The notes under the pieces are model-generated. The model was given only the letters and a program-made list of their open reading frames with translations. It searched no databases and had not been told where the DNA came from. Below, one piece after another: positions 11,001 through 23,100 of a stretch of 64,000 bases of DNA. Position 1 is the stretch's first letter. Each line of letters opens with the position of its first letter. This DNA comes from Sphaerolaimus hirsutus (taxonomy: Eukaryota; Nematoda; Chromadorea; Monhysterida; Sphaerolaimidae), in assembly GCA_964036195.1 (NCBI GenBank), contig CAXIWS010000345.1:1-64000 (forward strand), in the 5' to 3' direction. A program made the position numbers and the translations under genes.

Positions 11001-13565
11001 TTACTTTGTATGAAGTTGCCCACTTTGGAGGCGTTCGAGTTTGAATTGTCCGACACAACCGAGTGATTGCTCGCCTGCTCGTCCGCCAATGACTCACTGG
11101 GCGAGCGCGATTCCCCGCCGCTGCGCAGTGTATTTACGTGTTGTTTGTAAAGGTATGTTTCCACTGTGCGCCGTTTCACGAAAAATATTTTCGGGTAAAA
11201 AACAACGGCGGCAAAACAAACGATGGTTGGACGTCGTTGCCAGCGGTATCATTGTCGAAATTGAGTTTCCTCGCAGAGCCGCTAGCAGTAGCTGAAAATG
11301 TTTTCGCACGGGTCGCCTTTCGCACGACAAAACGAGAATAAGCGAATCGGGAAAAAACGAACCTCCCTTGGGCCCGGGCGCCGAACTGCCAGCGAGCATC
11401 TTGGTGGGGGTAGGCGTCAAAACTCCGCGCCGCCTCTGCAGAATGCTCGGCCGCGGACTGGGCGTGCCCCCGTTGGCATTGTGCCCGGAGTGCTGCATTT
11501 GCATATGGCCCAGCTGTCCGTGCAGGGGCGACCCGCACGCGCTGGAGGGCCGGTTGACGCAGTGCAGCGACGGCACTTGGGGGGAAGGCATCGGCGGCTG
11601 AGACATGTGCTGCGTGCAGGGGGGGGGGGGGGGGGCTTGTGGGAGGGGTCTGTCTACGGTGTTACCCCCACGCCCCAAGGCCAAAATTTGGGGCTAGTAC
11701 CCGCTGACTAGGGTTCAAACGGGACCGCGATCCCGGTACATCGTTCGGCAAAAAGTCGGGACTTGGGCGGTCCCGGTCCCGACGGGTCTGTGCCGGTGCT
11801 GTTTTAAAAAATCGTGTTTTTAAAAAAAGCGCTTTTTTAAAATAAAAAATGCGGGGCCGTTGAATAAAGCGCTTTGTTCCATCCCTACTCCTTGCGCACA
11901 ACATGTAAAGCATGTAGTGTGAAAATTTTCAATTGGCATTAAAAACGATGCTTGCACTTTAAAAAAATGTTTAACAACTTGCGCAAACGTTAGGCTGTCA
12001 AAAACTTTATGCCATCCCAGCAAAAATTACCATATTAGGAGCAACGCTCCCGTCTCCGAATAAAACGCCCGCTCCAATTTACCTTAATAGGTCCGCTGAC
12101 CACGGAGGGCTCACTTTTAACTGGCGACGCGACTGTAGTCCACACGTTTGAAGCAGTCACAGCTGCAAAATGACATTTTAATTGACAAATTAAGAGCGAT
12201 AAAGCACACATTGTGGGGAGATTGAATTAAATTCTGGCAACTTTTTATGCAAGTTTGTCAGAATTTGACAACGCCACTTTTTGTGTTCATTTTCACATTT
12301 TGAAACTTAGGCTCGAAATTGTAATTTGCATGGAAATTATACTCCGGTTACTTTACACCTTGCACGCGTGGTTCCCGCTGGATGTGTGCCAACGATGGTT
12401 AACGCGTGCAAGTTTCATAAAAACATGATAAAATTGATTGTTGTTATAATGTTATTAATTAACATATTCACATCGATGACTTTTTTCATCTTTTTACAGA
12501 AATCGCATGATTTAATAATCATTGGCACGCTTCCCACACGAGACATAAATCAGTGCGAGGGCAGAGTATCACGTACGCTGACTATACACTTAAATACTTA
12601 CTAATAGATGTTTATCAATTTTATGCATTATAAAAATCAAAATGTGTAAAAATTGTCAGATTTCGAGAAAATAAAGATAACGTAAAGATAATATATCTGC
12701 GTCAAAAACCCCAACCGAACCAGAAAATTTTGGCTTAGTACATTAAAAAGTCGAAGCAATTGATCCCGTCTCCCACATTCACACAGAAGCCCCTCAAAAC
12801 CACACAAACCGGGCAAAATGTTTCTGTAAACCTTCTCAACATGTTGTCCAGCGACCGCGGGCAACGTGACTGGCGTCAGCGACGGCACGGGGCGTCCATT
12901 TGCGTTCGCGCCGCCACAATCCGCTGCCCCGTGGACATTGTTTACGGGCGTCAAGCGACCGCCCAAGTTTATCGATGGCGTCGCGGGGGTTTGGCGGGGG
13001 GCTGACAGTTTTGTGTGCAAAAATCAATTCAGGAGTTGATGGTGTTAATTTTTGCCGTTTCGCATCGATTTGTGATTACGTCTCGGCTTCGGACGTTTTT
13101 GAAATTTGGGTTCCGCGTCCGGAACTTTTTGGTTCCGCAGGCGCGGAAGTCTTTTCAGACATGCCCATCACAGAGTTTGAAATAATTTGGAGTCATTTGT
13201 GCATTTTACATGCAGGTCGGATTTTTCTCTAAACCTAATCTCGACTTCATTTTATTAGGTTTGTAGTTGAATGGCCGTGGAAAAGAAAGTATGACAAGAA
13301 AAACACACGAAAGTCCGCGCAGGCCGCATGGTTTCAATAGCACAAACAAAAGAACGACAGAACGAAATTTTGAAGGATTTCCCAGCACAATCCAATTTTA
13401 CTCAATTGGCAGCGTGCCAGAAAACAGCGTAAACAGAAAATCAAATATAAATATGAAAATCTACACGCATTTGGTGCCATCCAAAAAAAGCAACATACCG
13501 CCGGGAGCCACGGAATGTGAACTGCGAAATGGGACATTTCCAGCGGAGTTTTCCCCGCCAGGCGC
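5097..13565 (-). CDS. SAP130-like Sin3/HDAC corepressor subunit (5' end uncertain)
   Basis: Twelve minus-strand exons join in one frame with GT-AG introns: 13565-13499, 13001-12810, 12162-12083, 11609-11363, 11291-11180, 11120-11005, 9778-9598, 9092-8831, 8248-8079, 7730-7466, 6396-6184 and 5171-5097 (TAA at 5097-5099). They give 1980 nt, 659 residues. The 11291-11180 exon and the ends at 11180 and 9092 are least sure (9089 is an alternative). The N-terminal two thirds are Pro/Ser/Gly-rich and contain SPRPSIL (about 11460). The C-terminal part has a basic NKRPRSSP patch, an acidic LSDDSEK stretch, RPRPRLL, then predicted helices (DWRLVKAQHL, LQRLKRLAEEW) and a Lys-rich tail. Order and motifs recall the SAP130 C-terminal domain, which docks on Sin3 and histone deacetylase in the nucleus. 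A possible first exon is 14526-14503 (ATG, donor GTATGT, phase 0). The protein would be shorter than vertebrate SAP130. Exon phases are strong evidence for a gene; the family name is an inference. Confidence 0.6.
5285..5412. repeat. GGCGCC / GCGCCAAGCGCCA palindromic array
   Basis: A run of overlapping GCGCCAA and TGGCGCC units, each partly self-complementary. It lies in the last intron of the SAP130-like gene. The same array type returns at 7260-7335, 31436-31625 and 32071-32305. Confidence 0.8.
6004..6167 (+). mobile_element. Introner-family MITE (family I), CAG target duplication
   Basis: It begins GTGGCGGTCCCAAGCCCTG and ends CAGGGCTTGGGACTGCCCC, flanked by CAG at 6001-6003 and 6165-6167. 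The two halves are near-complete inverted repeats (TAAAGTGTAAAG on the left, CTTTACACTTTA on the right). It lies in the last intron of the SAP130-like gene, 16 bp past the donor and on the other strand, so it does not form that intron. Confidence 0.8.
6533..6717 (-). mobile_element. Introner-family MITE (family I), CAG duplication
   Basis: It begins GGGGCAGTCCCAAGCC and ends GGGACTGCCAC, flanked by CAG at 6530-6532 and 6715-6717. Its body is almost identical to the copies at 6004 and 16486. It lies inside the intron 6397-7465 of the SAP130-like gene. The feature end includes the right target copy. Confidence 0.8.
7260..7335. repeat. GGCGCC palindromic array
   Basis: Repeated TGGCGCCAGGGCG-type units, same family as 5285-5412, in an intron of the SAP130-like gene. 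It is followed by short G and C runs. Confidence 0.7.
8571..8812. mobile_element. Short inverted-repeat MITE (GCACACTGAAATTTTGCG ends)
   Basis: The left arm reads GCACACTGAAATTTTGCG, then CAGCGTTCGAACG. The right arm is its reverse complement ending near 8812. It lies in the intron between exons 9092-8831 and 8248-8079, only about 20 bp from the donor. A related copy is at 10007-10182. Confidence 0.75.
10007..10182. mobile_element. Short inverted-repeat MITE (GCACCACACACTGAAATT ends)
   Basis: The ends are GCACCACACACTGAAATTTT and its near-exact reverse complement at 10161-10182. The inner arms hold CGCTGAACTACAAACGCTGA and its complement. It is the same family as 8571-8812 and is nested in the TATACTCGGCGG element. 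Confidence 0.75.
10228..10745 (-). mobile_element. GATAGATAGCTG / G-run repeat element
   Basis: Several copies of CTCCGGGATAGATAGATAGC and long G runs surround a central A-rich portion. The opposite-strand version is at 15935-16395, matching over the ends and the middle. No coding is seen. Confidence 0.6.
12338..12587. mobile_element. TATACTCCGGTTAC MITE
   Basis: It starts TATACTCCGGTTACTTTACA and ends GTACGCTGACTATA. A second copy at 50865-51114 matches along its whole length. It lies in the intron 12163-12809 of the SAP130-like gene. Confidence 0.7.
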
Positions 13566-15019
13566 CTGCAAATAAAATTACAGTGAATTTTCTTGTACAA
13601 AAAAACCTACAAAAATTACAAATGACCTGTTGCTGTTTGACGTGAGACATGGCGCTGGGAACAATAAGCACCTCGGATATACCTCAAGAATGCTACAGTG
13701 CGCGCAGAAATTTCTGTTTTTTTATTTATTTTTCGGCCATCCAAACAACCAGACGAAGAGACCCCGTACGGGAACTTGGCACCCAGCCAAAAACAGCCGG
13801 TCGAAACTTGTTTCGAAATCGATGAAATAAAATAGGCTAAAAATAGGTATATAACCATCTATATAGACGAAAATAGCGAAAATACCTCTCTGCACCTCAA
13901 AATATGTGCGTTACCTGCGAAATGTAAGATATATAGCATTTTAACTTTATTGTTGAGCCACACACAAAAGTGACATGCCTGACCGAAAATGCGTGCTTAG
14001 CGCTCGCGGGCATTCACACCAAAGTGGGCGGAGCTTATGCGGACCGGCGCATGCAAAGCAAAATATCTGCGCGCACTGTAAACACCCATTTTCGAATGAC
14101 TGCACCGTTTTTTCAGTTTTTTTGTCGAGTGACCACTTTTGGATACATTTCGATGATTCAGTACTTTTTTAACTTGAGAATTTAAAAAAGGAAAGAAGAA
14201 ATAAAAAATAAAAGGACAACAATCTACCATACATCACTTTCGTGAAATACTTCCCCCATGTAATGCCCATAGAAAGTATTTTTGTTGACTTCCCGTTTTA
14301 GTTTTCACTGTATCCAATTCTGATTCCATCTCACGAATCGGGGCTCGTATGTGAAGTTGGCTCAACCCCACGTTTGTGTTTGGATATTTCAACGTATTGT
14401 ACGAAACAGAGTAAAAGACGCAGGATGCCGCCCGAGTCACCGCTAATGACTACGAAATGCAATTACGCGATCGGAAATAATCGCTGATGGCGGCCCACAT
14501 ACTAGCATGCCTAGCCCGTTCGCCATCGTCGACGGCGGTATATAAAAAAGTTGTATCCAAAAACTGTTTTGGCAAACAGCCAACTTCACATAAGGGTCTC
14601 CTCGCATCCCGCCCAGCTGAAAATCTTCAACCGCTGAAACGCGGCGTGATCAAAGCAAATAGACAGCAGCAAATGGTTGACGAATGACTCCATCCATAAT
14701 AATAGTCATTCATCCACGAAAGCAATCCTTTCGCATTCAATTTCAATCGACCTTGTAAAAAACATTTCAAAGTGAAGCGGCATTTCATGTCGTCACAATT
14801 GAGTTTTGCTCAATTTACCTTTTCATCACATGCATTCATCTATGTAAAAGTGCACCTCAAAAGTAAATAATACTGCGAGATCATTCAAATGCTTGTGCGC
14901 TATTTGCGCATGGTGAATTGCCATTTGTTGAATGCGCGCTATTTCACATGCTGATCGATTCACAAGCCACTTAGAAGTTGATGCAGACTGAAAAATATAT
15001 TATTTCATTGAGGCATTTG

Positions 15020-15171
15020 GGGGTCACTCGCAAACCCTGTTAAATGACAAACATCTTGCAAAGTGTCAAAACCTGTGAAAAATGGTTTAAAACCAGTTAA
15101 AATTTTGATAAGGATGTTTACCAAAATTTTCACATCATTTTACAGTTTACAGGGTTTGGGAGTGGCACCTG
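15020..15171 (-). mobile_element. Diverged introner-family MITE (family I)
   Basis: It begins GGGGTCACTCGCAAACCCTG and ends CAGGGTTTGGGAGTGGCAC followed by CTG (15169-15171). The left flank is TTG, one base from CTG. It is intergenic and older than the other copies. Confidence 0.65.
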
Positions 15172-15934
15172 GATAACTGAAAATATTAGGATTAAATGAT
15201 TGAAATTTTTTTATACTTTGATCCTATTTTGTTACTGTGGAAAGAGTATAGTATAGTATTTATCAGGGTGTATAGGATTTATCTACATTGAGAAAAAGGT
15301 GTTTAGCCCATGTGTGAAGTGAATATGACGTATGTCCATAGAAATCGAATAATTTTAGAGGGAATAGCCTTTGCATTTGAAAGTGTTCATGTTGGTGCAG
15401 ATTTTTGTGCCACCTATTCAAGTATTCATGAATGTATGATGCTGATTTATTTTCTGCTATAGTGATATTTACTTATGTAAAAAACTGATCTGGAACTGCA
15501 GATTCTCATGAATTGAAAAATGCTACAGATTGCCAAGCCACAACAGCTTGATAATTGATCAGCTTGTGAAATAGTGATTTATCTATAAATGATTTTGGGC
15601 AAAAACATGAAAAGCCCAGACAATAAATCATTTTCTGAAATCATAAAAATAGAAATTGAGGAGCTATTTACCTTTTCAATGAGGAGGCAATTGTCCATTT
15701 TGCATGCAATCATCATTTTGACATTTATCCATCAAATATTTTGGACATTATTAGCCCTTTGTTGCGCGGTCGCATGTTTTTCTATGTTTTTCTTTATCTT
15801 AATTTGTAAGTATCGATCTGATATAAATATTTGGTGGCAATTGTGTTTATTTTTGTTGATCAGATTTAGATAGCTTTCTCAATGTTGAACTCGAAAAAGT
15901 GCAACACGACATAACATTTCCCTGTGTAGCATGG

Positions 15935-16395
15935 GTTTAGTAAGGGGGTTTGGGGGGTGGGGGTTACCCCCCCCCCAAATCGGCCAACTATCTATCTATC
16001 CCGGAGGCAAAATTTTGGCTACTATTCCCTAACCCCCCCCCCCCCCAAGTCGGCCAGCTATCTATCTGGAGCGATTTTAAAGAAATTTTGCCCCAATTTT
16101 CGCTCAAAATCGCGAATTTTCGAACTTTTTTATAGTTTTTCACCTTCAAAATTCTAATTCATGTTTCGTATTGCCTATTTTCAGCTCTTTTTTGTACTGT
16201 ATGTATCTATATACCTATTTTTAGCTGTTTTTCTCCTACTTTTAGCGATTTTTTACCGTTTTCTTCCTTCTATACCTCGGAAAAGCCTATATATTGAACC
16301 CCCGCGAACCCCCCCCCCCAACCCCCCCATTTTTTTCAGCTATCTATCCCTCCGGAGGAGAGATTTACTATCTATATGAACCCCCGCGGGGGTCC
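15935..16395 (+). mobile_element. GATAGATAGCTG / C-run repeat element
   Basis: Reverse-orientation relative of 10228-10745: CAGCTATCTATC units, CTCCGGAGG, long C runs and an A/T-rich core. The short frames across it are repeat artefacts. Confidence 0.6.
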
Positions 16396-16485
16396 AAATC
16401 TACAAAACCTCTGTTGTGTAGTAGGTATTTATTTTGTTAGTTGATTGAACTTCCTACAAGTTGGCTCAATCAACTACTACACCTG

Positions 16486-16680
16486 GGGGCAGTCCCAAGC
16501 CCTGTAAAGTGTAAAGTAAAGTGTCAAATGTAAAGTCAAATGCAAAGTAAAGTGTCAATCAAAACAAAAAAGAAAATATTTTATTACTGAACTTTGCATG
16601 ACAATTGACACTTCACTTTGCATTTGACTTTACATTTGACACTTTACTTTACACTTTACAGGGCTTGGGATTGGCACCTG
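16486..16680 (-). mobile_element. Introner-family MITE (family I), CTG target duplication
   Basis: It begins GGGGCAGTCCCAAGCCCTG and ends GGGATTGGCAC, flanked by CTG at 16483-16485 and 16678-16680. It is nearly identical to the 6533 copy, which suggests recent spread. It is intergenic. Confidence 0.8.
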
Positions 16681-16992
16681 TTAGTTCTGCCGTGCGATTC
16701 ATTTACACATTGTACTCAATATGAATTTGCAAAGTGAAAATTTGAGACAAAAACTCTTAAGTCATAAATAGTCGAAAATAATTATAAAGAATGTATATTG
16801 CACCCTAAATAACAAATGAGGTTACCTATTTCACAAGCATATTTTTAGAGGTCGTAATTCGACAGCTTATTCAAGGGTTTTTTTTCTCCAGGAAATACGG
16901 TAAATAATTAAAGAAGTGTAACTATCGTATTTAGTACCGAATGGATGGCGCCATAAAGAAGAAATATTTGTCTGGTGTTTTGAAATATAAAT

Positions 16993-18443
16993 AAACACCT
17001 TCCCGGACAAGTTCACCACCCATTTTTTTATTTCACTTCGAACGCAATATCTCCGTCCATGGGGGTGTTATAAAGCTGAAACTTTGTATATATAAAGTTG
17101 TAAGACCCCCTTACTCCCCAACAATGGGGGGAGGTGCGGCAACTCACTACAGGGTGGGTCGCCCTATATGCAACAATTTTTGTGGCGTTTTTGGTGTCCC
17201 AAGCAATTTCACCACCCACTTGATTAGCTACACTTTGAAGGCTACATCTCCAGCTGTGAGGGCGGTAGAAAGCTGAAATTTGGGGGATGTCTTGCCAACA
17301 ACCCCCCTCACAATACACCAGTGGGGCGGCTGCCGACGACCCACTAAAGCATGGGTCACTGCATATAAATTTGATAAATTTTTTAAGAACAGCCCAAGTG
17401 TCAGAAACAAGTTCGCCACCCAACTGCATTACAAAAAAATGTTGTGAGAACATACCTGATATAAAATTGAATCAGATTTGAACCCTAGTTCTGCTCATAA
17501 AAATTTTTCAGTAGGACACCCACCCTGTCCCATAAACAGCAGACTGGAAATTTCACTTTAAACCAATTTTTTGTATCACACTTAAAAAGTTGGTTTACAA
17601 AGTTCACTAGGGGAGGGTCTAAGGTTCAAAGTTATGTAAACAACATAACCTCTAAAATGCTTCCATAAGGAAATTTATTTGGGGTGAATGAAAAAGTGAA
17701 AATTGTGTCAAATTTTGTTCCTGAAATGACATCATTTTGACATCATAGAATTCACCCCAAGTAAATTTCCTTATGGAGGCATTTTAGAGGTTATGTTGTT
17801 TACATAACTTTGAACCTTAGACAATTCTCTAGTGAACTTTGTAAACCAACTTTGTAAGTGTGAAACAAAAAAATGGTTTAAAGTGAAATTTTCATTCTAC
17901 CGTTTATGGGACAGGGAGGGTGCCCTACTGAAAAAATTTTTTTGGCTGAAATAATGTTCCAACCCGATTCAGTTTTATATTAGGTATGTTGTTGCAACAT
18001 TTTTTTCAATGCAGCTGGGTGATAAACTTGTTTTGGGACACTTGGGCTCTTTTTAGAAAATGGTCAACTTTATTTGCAGTGACCCATGCTTTAGTGGGTC
18101 GTTGGCAGCCGCCCCACTGGTGTATTGTGAGGGGGTTGTTGGCAAGACATCCCCCAAATTTCAGCTTTATACCGCCATCACAGCTGGAGATCTGGCTCTC
18201 GTAGTGTAGCCAATCAAGTGGGTGGTGAACTTGTTTGGGACACCAAAAACGCCAAAAAAATTCTTGCATATAGGGCGACCCACCCTGTAGTGAGTCGCCG
18301 CACCTCCTCCATTGTTGGGGAGTAGAGGGGTCTTACAACTTTATATATACAAAGTTTCAGCTTTATAACACCCCCATGGACGGAGATATTGCATTCGAAG
18401 TGAAATAAAAAAATGGGTGGTGAACTTGTCCGGGAAGGTGTTT
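16993..18443. mobile_element. Foldback element with ~0.7-kb inverted arms
   Basis: The left arm from AAACACCTTCCCGGACAAG and the right arm ending CTTGTCCGGGAAGGTGTTT are reverse complements over most of their length, meeting near 17720. Long open frames in both arms mirror each other, and I take them as by-products of the repeat. No transposase is recognised. Confidence 0.75.
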
Positions 18444-18832
18444 AATACCTAAACACTTCTAGGCCATATGTAATTTGGCCCGGAATTGCTTTTACCTGGC
18501 TACCTATTGGTACTTATTGTTGCTTATAGTGGTGCAATTCTCACTCTGAAAAACAACCCTCTCGGGGTATTTCGAGGAAATACGGTAAGTCTTATAGACC
18601 CTTATATATGGCGGCTATTGCCTGCTTGCACACGTTGTACACAATAACAAACTACCTACCTAGTACTGCGAGTTCAAGAAAGTTCTGGTGAAATAATAAC
18701 CCCCTCGAAATACCCCCCTCAAAATTTCAACTATGAAAAAATAAACCCCCGGGGATTATTTCGAGGAATACGCACTAAAATACACACGAAAATTAAACTT
18801 TAAATGCAATTTCACAATCTCCTTTTTGGAGT

Positions 18833-19670
18833 TACCGTATTTCCTCGAATTAACCCCCCCTCGAAATACCCCCTCAAAATGGGCACTATGAATTAATAAC
18901 CCCCCTCAAACCCCCCCCCCCCCAATTGAGTGTAAAGAGAACGTCAATGACAAAAGCTGCGGTTTATGACCCGGGCAATGCAGAACACACGTTAAAAACA
19001 ATGATTGTGTTAAGGTAGAACTTGGTTTATACCATCTACATACCGTATTACCTCGAATTATCCCCCCCCTTGAATTAACCCCCCCCCCCTCGAATTAACC
19101 CCCCCTCAAAATGGGCTGGGGAAATAATAACCCCCCCCTCGAAATACCCCCCCTCCGTAATGATGTACATCATGTATGCAATGTACATGATGTATTTATT
19201 ACTACTTATTTGCATCGTAGCTACACTTATACGCTCATTTGTGTACAGATGTACATCTATAGCCCCAAGTTGACCTATTTTCTCACATTTATTACCGTTT
19301 TTGTATAAGAAAAGGCGTATTCTTTAGTATGAATTTCACGAAAATTTCTGGCGAAATAATAAAAAAAACCCTCGAATAACCCCCCCCCCCCCTCGAATTA
19401 ACCCCCCCCCCTCAAATTTTGCTGGCGAAATAATAAACCCCCATGGGGGTATTCCGAGGTAATACGGTAGGTACTTATATAAGGCTGTGTAGACTCTTAT
19501 GCATGGTAGTTTTTGTTCCATTTTTCTACGTCTGCGTACGTTATTAGTACTGGGAGTTTTTGGCGAAAAAATAAACCCCCCTTGAATTAGCCCCCCTTCT
19601 CGAAATACCCCCCTCAAAATTCTCACTCTGAAAAATGAACCCCCTGGGGGTATTTCGAGGAAATACGGTA
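18833..19670. mobile_element. TACCGTATT-end MITE holding a second copy
   Basis: The outer ends are TACCGTATTTCCTCG (18833) and CGAGGAAATACGGTA (ending 19670). Inside lies a complete second member at 19041-19469 with ends TACCGTATTACCTCG and GGTAATACGGTA. Further broken ends of the same family sit at 18550-18770. Confidence 0.7.
19041..19469. mobile_element. Nested TACCGTATT MITE, close to the copy at 3349
   Basis: Ends and interior closely match 3349-3756, including the palindromic ATGTACATCATG block. It has inserted into an older member of its own family. Confidence 0.75.
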
Positions 19671-20124
19671 CCTATTTTAGCCATAGAGGCTGATATGGTA
19701 AATTGTGTTCTTAAAAGTGTTCTAGAACGCTCGATACCACTTTTTGATTACCTATTTAGTTCTTGTGTTCTCACTTTTTTCACACCCCGATACACTGAAG
19801 TAAAAAATTTGGTGTGTCATGTTTTATTTGCATTCTGGAAATCATGATGAAAAACTTAAATAGGTGATCGATTTCAATTTCTAGAAAACTATGAGCATTC
19901 AGCTATGAAGTGTTCGTGCTTGTTTTACATTTTGAAAGTGAAATTTAGTAAGTCGGGAAAAACAACCAGATTTTTTCCATGTGTCTAAATGTCGACATTT
20001 GTTTGCTCGATGTGTAGCCGAAATTCGAACAAAGTCATCATCACTTAGCATTAATTCGGATGTAAATAACCCCATTATTTCGCATGATTTCTCGCAGGAA
20101 ATCTAAATAGGTATCTGAATTGAA

Positions 20125-23100
20125 ATGGATCCATTCCATTTCCCCAAGAAGCTGAAACTGTCTCACAGCCGATTAATCAAGGAGCCACCGTCAAATATCG
20201 ATTTGCAACGGCAATATCGATATGCGGCGTTCATCAGGTGCCAGTCACAGACCCTGTAAAATGCCCTGTAAAATGTCAAATGTCAAAGGTCGTGACGTTT
20301 GCCATTTTACCGGCCATTTTACATGACTTTTGACACTTTGCTTGACATTTGACATTTGACAGGGCATTTTACAGGGTCTGGGACTGCCCCCAGCACAGTC
20401 ATGGCGTCCACGTGCTGCATTGTGTGCATTTTGATGCTGCCCGCGTCCTATGAATATGTTGTGAAGGTGCACTCGAGTTTGCAGAATGAGATGACCTTTT
20501 GCATGGTGAGTTGACTTTTTTTCTCTTTTTTTTGGAGTCATTTGCTCAGTTCTGGTGAAGTTTGTTGGATGGATACTTTTTTTCGATAAATTTTTCGGGA
20601 ACTCGGCAAAGAGGTATTCTGTCTTGGTCGACTGTTTTGACATCTGTTTTGACCAGCAAAAATTGAACCCAATCCCTGGTGCGACGACGACCCTGGCACC
20701 GGAAAATGGAAAATTCATTCAGGGTCCCGGTCCAAACCCCATACTTTTTGTCCCAATCCCATCAAAAGAAATTGCAATAGCAATCCTAGTCCCGAAAACC
20801 CAGTACGTACCGATCGGTACCCTTGTGAAAACCGATCGGTACCGATCGGTTTTCACCCAGACTTTTCTCAGTGGGGAACTATTCAAGATGGCGAACTTTC
20901 AGGGGGGAATCGTCAAATTAATAGTTGTTATGTCGTCTAAATTTTCAAGCATGTTTCTATCAACTCAATTGAGGCGTCCAATTCTAAAAGTCGACAAGTC
21001 CAAAATATGAAAATTTCGAGTTAGGCCCGGAAACGTCATCTGGGGCTACTTCCGCACATTTTTCATCATTTTCCATAAATTTTTTGACCTCACATGCCCA
21101 TATGGCATAGTGCCAATTTGACATTTTTGGGGAAAAATGCAAAAAATTTGGGCAAGAAGTCGACAACTCCACTTAGTTTTGGGCTAAAAGGCGACAAGTT
21201 CATCCCCCGCTTCCTTTTTTTATGTGAAAAAAACGCAAGAAATGTGATAAGTCCACTGTGGAAACCGATTTCTAAAAGCCGACAAGTACAAAAATTTCCC
21301 ATAAGGGAGGCGCAACGCGGGCGGGAACAAAAATGTTCTCGCGTGCAAGAAGGCGACAAGTCCATTTCCCTCCCAAAAACAGTTTTGCTCTGACCGAATG
21401 GAATTTTATGGACACCCCATTTTTCACATATACGTTGGGATTAGGGGCTGAAAATTTGACACTTTATTGTCAACATATGGAACTTAATGGAAAGCATGAG
21501 AGAGCCAAATTGGACACGCACCACGGGCCTGGAATTGGGTTTGAAACTTAAAATGCGATTTACTCAAAATCACATTTTGTGGACTTGTCGACTTTTAGAA
21601 TTAGACGCCTCAATTCATTTAATATAACAGCATTAAGTAACCCATTTTTGTTCAAATTGTACACAACAAATTTATAATATGCCAAAGGTGAAATTTCACG
21701 CCAATTTCCAAAGGTAAAATTACAATTTCCACACTGTTTCTGTAACAATCTACGATTACCGTATTGGCTTGTTTTGAACCCCGGGCACTGTATTTTTTCA
21801 CAACGTCTTTACAGTGGCACTCAATTCGAGCATGGCACTCTATTCGAGCATGGTACTGTATTATTTGGTAAGGCATTTCAATTCCTTTATAGACATCGAT
21901 ATACATATTTTGGTACGTATATCGATTCCAGCTGTGTAATTATGATGTAATTGCAACAGCTGCGTCAATTAGATATTACAATGACTGGACATTTTTTAAC
22001 AACAGAAGCGACAGAACAGAAGCCACTCGCATGCAGTAGCGTTTTTAAACGTACTGCGTTTCCCGCGTCATGTTTGCTTCTATTAGATAGGTGTGGGGGG
22101 CACTCAATTCAAGCATGGCACTGTATTGTTTCATAAGGCAGTTACCCTGGCACTGTATTCGAGCATGGCACTCAATTCAAGCATGGCACTCAAAACAAGC
22201 CAATACGGTAGGTAGGTTTTTTTTCTAAAATATACCCTATTTCATCACATTTATTACGTTTTGGGTAGGTATTCTATACTACGATTCTCCATGCAAATAC
22301 CTGACGGAATAATAACACCCCCTCGAATAAGCCCCCCCCCCCCGAAATACCCCTCAAAATTTGCACTCTTAAAAATAATCCCCCCTGGGCTTATTTCGAG
22401 GAAATACGGTATTCAAGCAAATACCATTCTCGTCAATTTCACACATTTAAATACCAAATCATTCCACATTTTTCAATCTCCCAGAAAAAATCGCAACTTC
22501 TGTGGCAGAGGGCCACCGTGCTGCAAACCCAATTCGCAAAGCCGAGCGAAAATGACACTCATGATTGGATCAGAAAAGTGAGACAAGCTGACAGGTTCGA
22601 TTTGGACGACACGAGGTGGCTACAGGGTGGCTCTTTTTACAGGAGGAGAGGTGAGGGTTTTTTCTTAGATATACTCGACGGACCGCATGCTATGCATTTT
22701 TCTGAAGGAAACAGGGTTCAAACGATATCACTTTTCGATATCGATATTCGATATTCGATATTTTTTCAAAATTTTCGATATCGATATTCGATATTCGATA
22801 TTTTTTCAAAATTTTCGATATCGATATTCGATATTCGATAGTTTTTCAAAATTTTCGATATCGATATTCGATACGATATGGACCCTCGATATCGATATTC
22901 GATATTCGATACAAAAAAATGGTCGATATTCGATATCGATATTTCGATATTTTCGATATTTGATATTTAGCTTTTGGTATAGCAAGGCATATTTCAAGCA
23001 GCATGTTGTATTTTCATATGGTTGCAAACATGGTTGATTATCTCTTTACTGAAAAGTACAATTGATTTAAACAAGGTTTACAATGGTCAGAATGAAAAAA

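Larger units (their letters stand above)
13566..16992. other. Gene-poor interval upstream of the SAP130-like gene
   Basis: I see no certain gene. A 24-nt minus-strand candidate first exon (14526-14503, ATG then donor GTATGT) fits the phase of the next exon but is too short to trust. The interval also holds family I MITEs at 15020 and 16486, a G-run element at 15935-16395, and an AT-rich frame at 15589-15873 that I do not accept as a gene. Confidence 0.5.

Noticed and set aside
11138..11711. Plus-strand frames of 67-137 codons
   Set aside because: They are antisense to exons of the SAP130-like gene, whose minus-strand reading has consistent phases and splice sites.
11706..11745. A tRNA T-arm, suggested by GGTTCAAAC
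   Set aside because: No acceptor stem or anticodon arm can be drawn. The motif is the AGGGTTCAAAC end of the hAT-like carrier class.
14234..14440. 68-codon minus-strand frame upstream of the SAP130-like gene
   Set aside because: No acceptor and donor pair fits the phase of the first accepted exon, and the composition does not resemble the neighbouring Pro/Ser-rich exons.
15589..15873. 94-codon frame with hydrophobic stretches
   Set aside because: AT-rich sequence gives Phe/Ile/Leu-rich frames by chance; there is no splice context or family match.
17028..17453. 141-codon minus-strand frame
   Set aside because: It lies in one arm of the foldback element and is mirrored in the other arm. No family is recognised.
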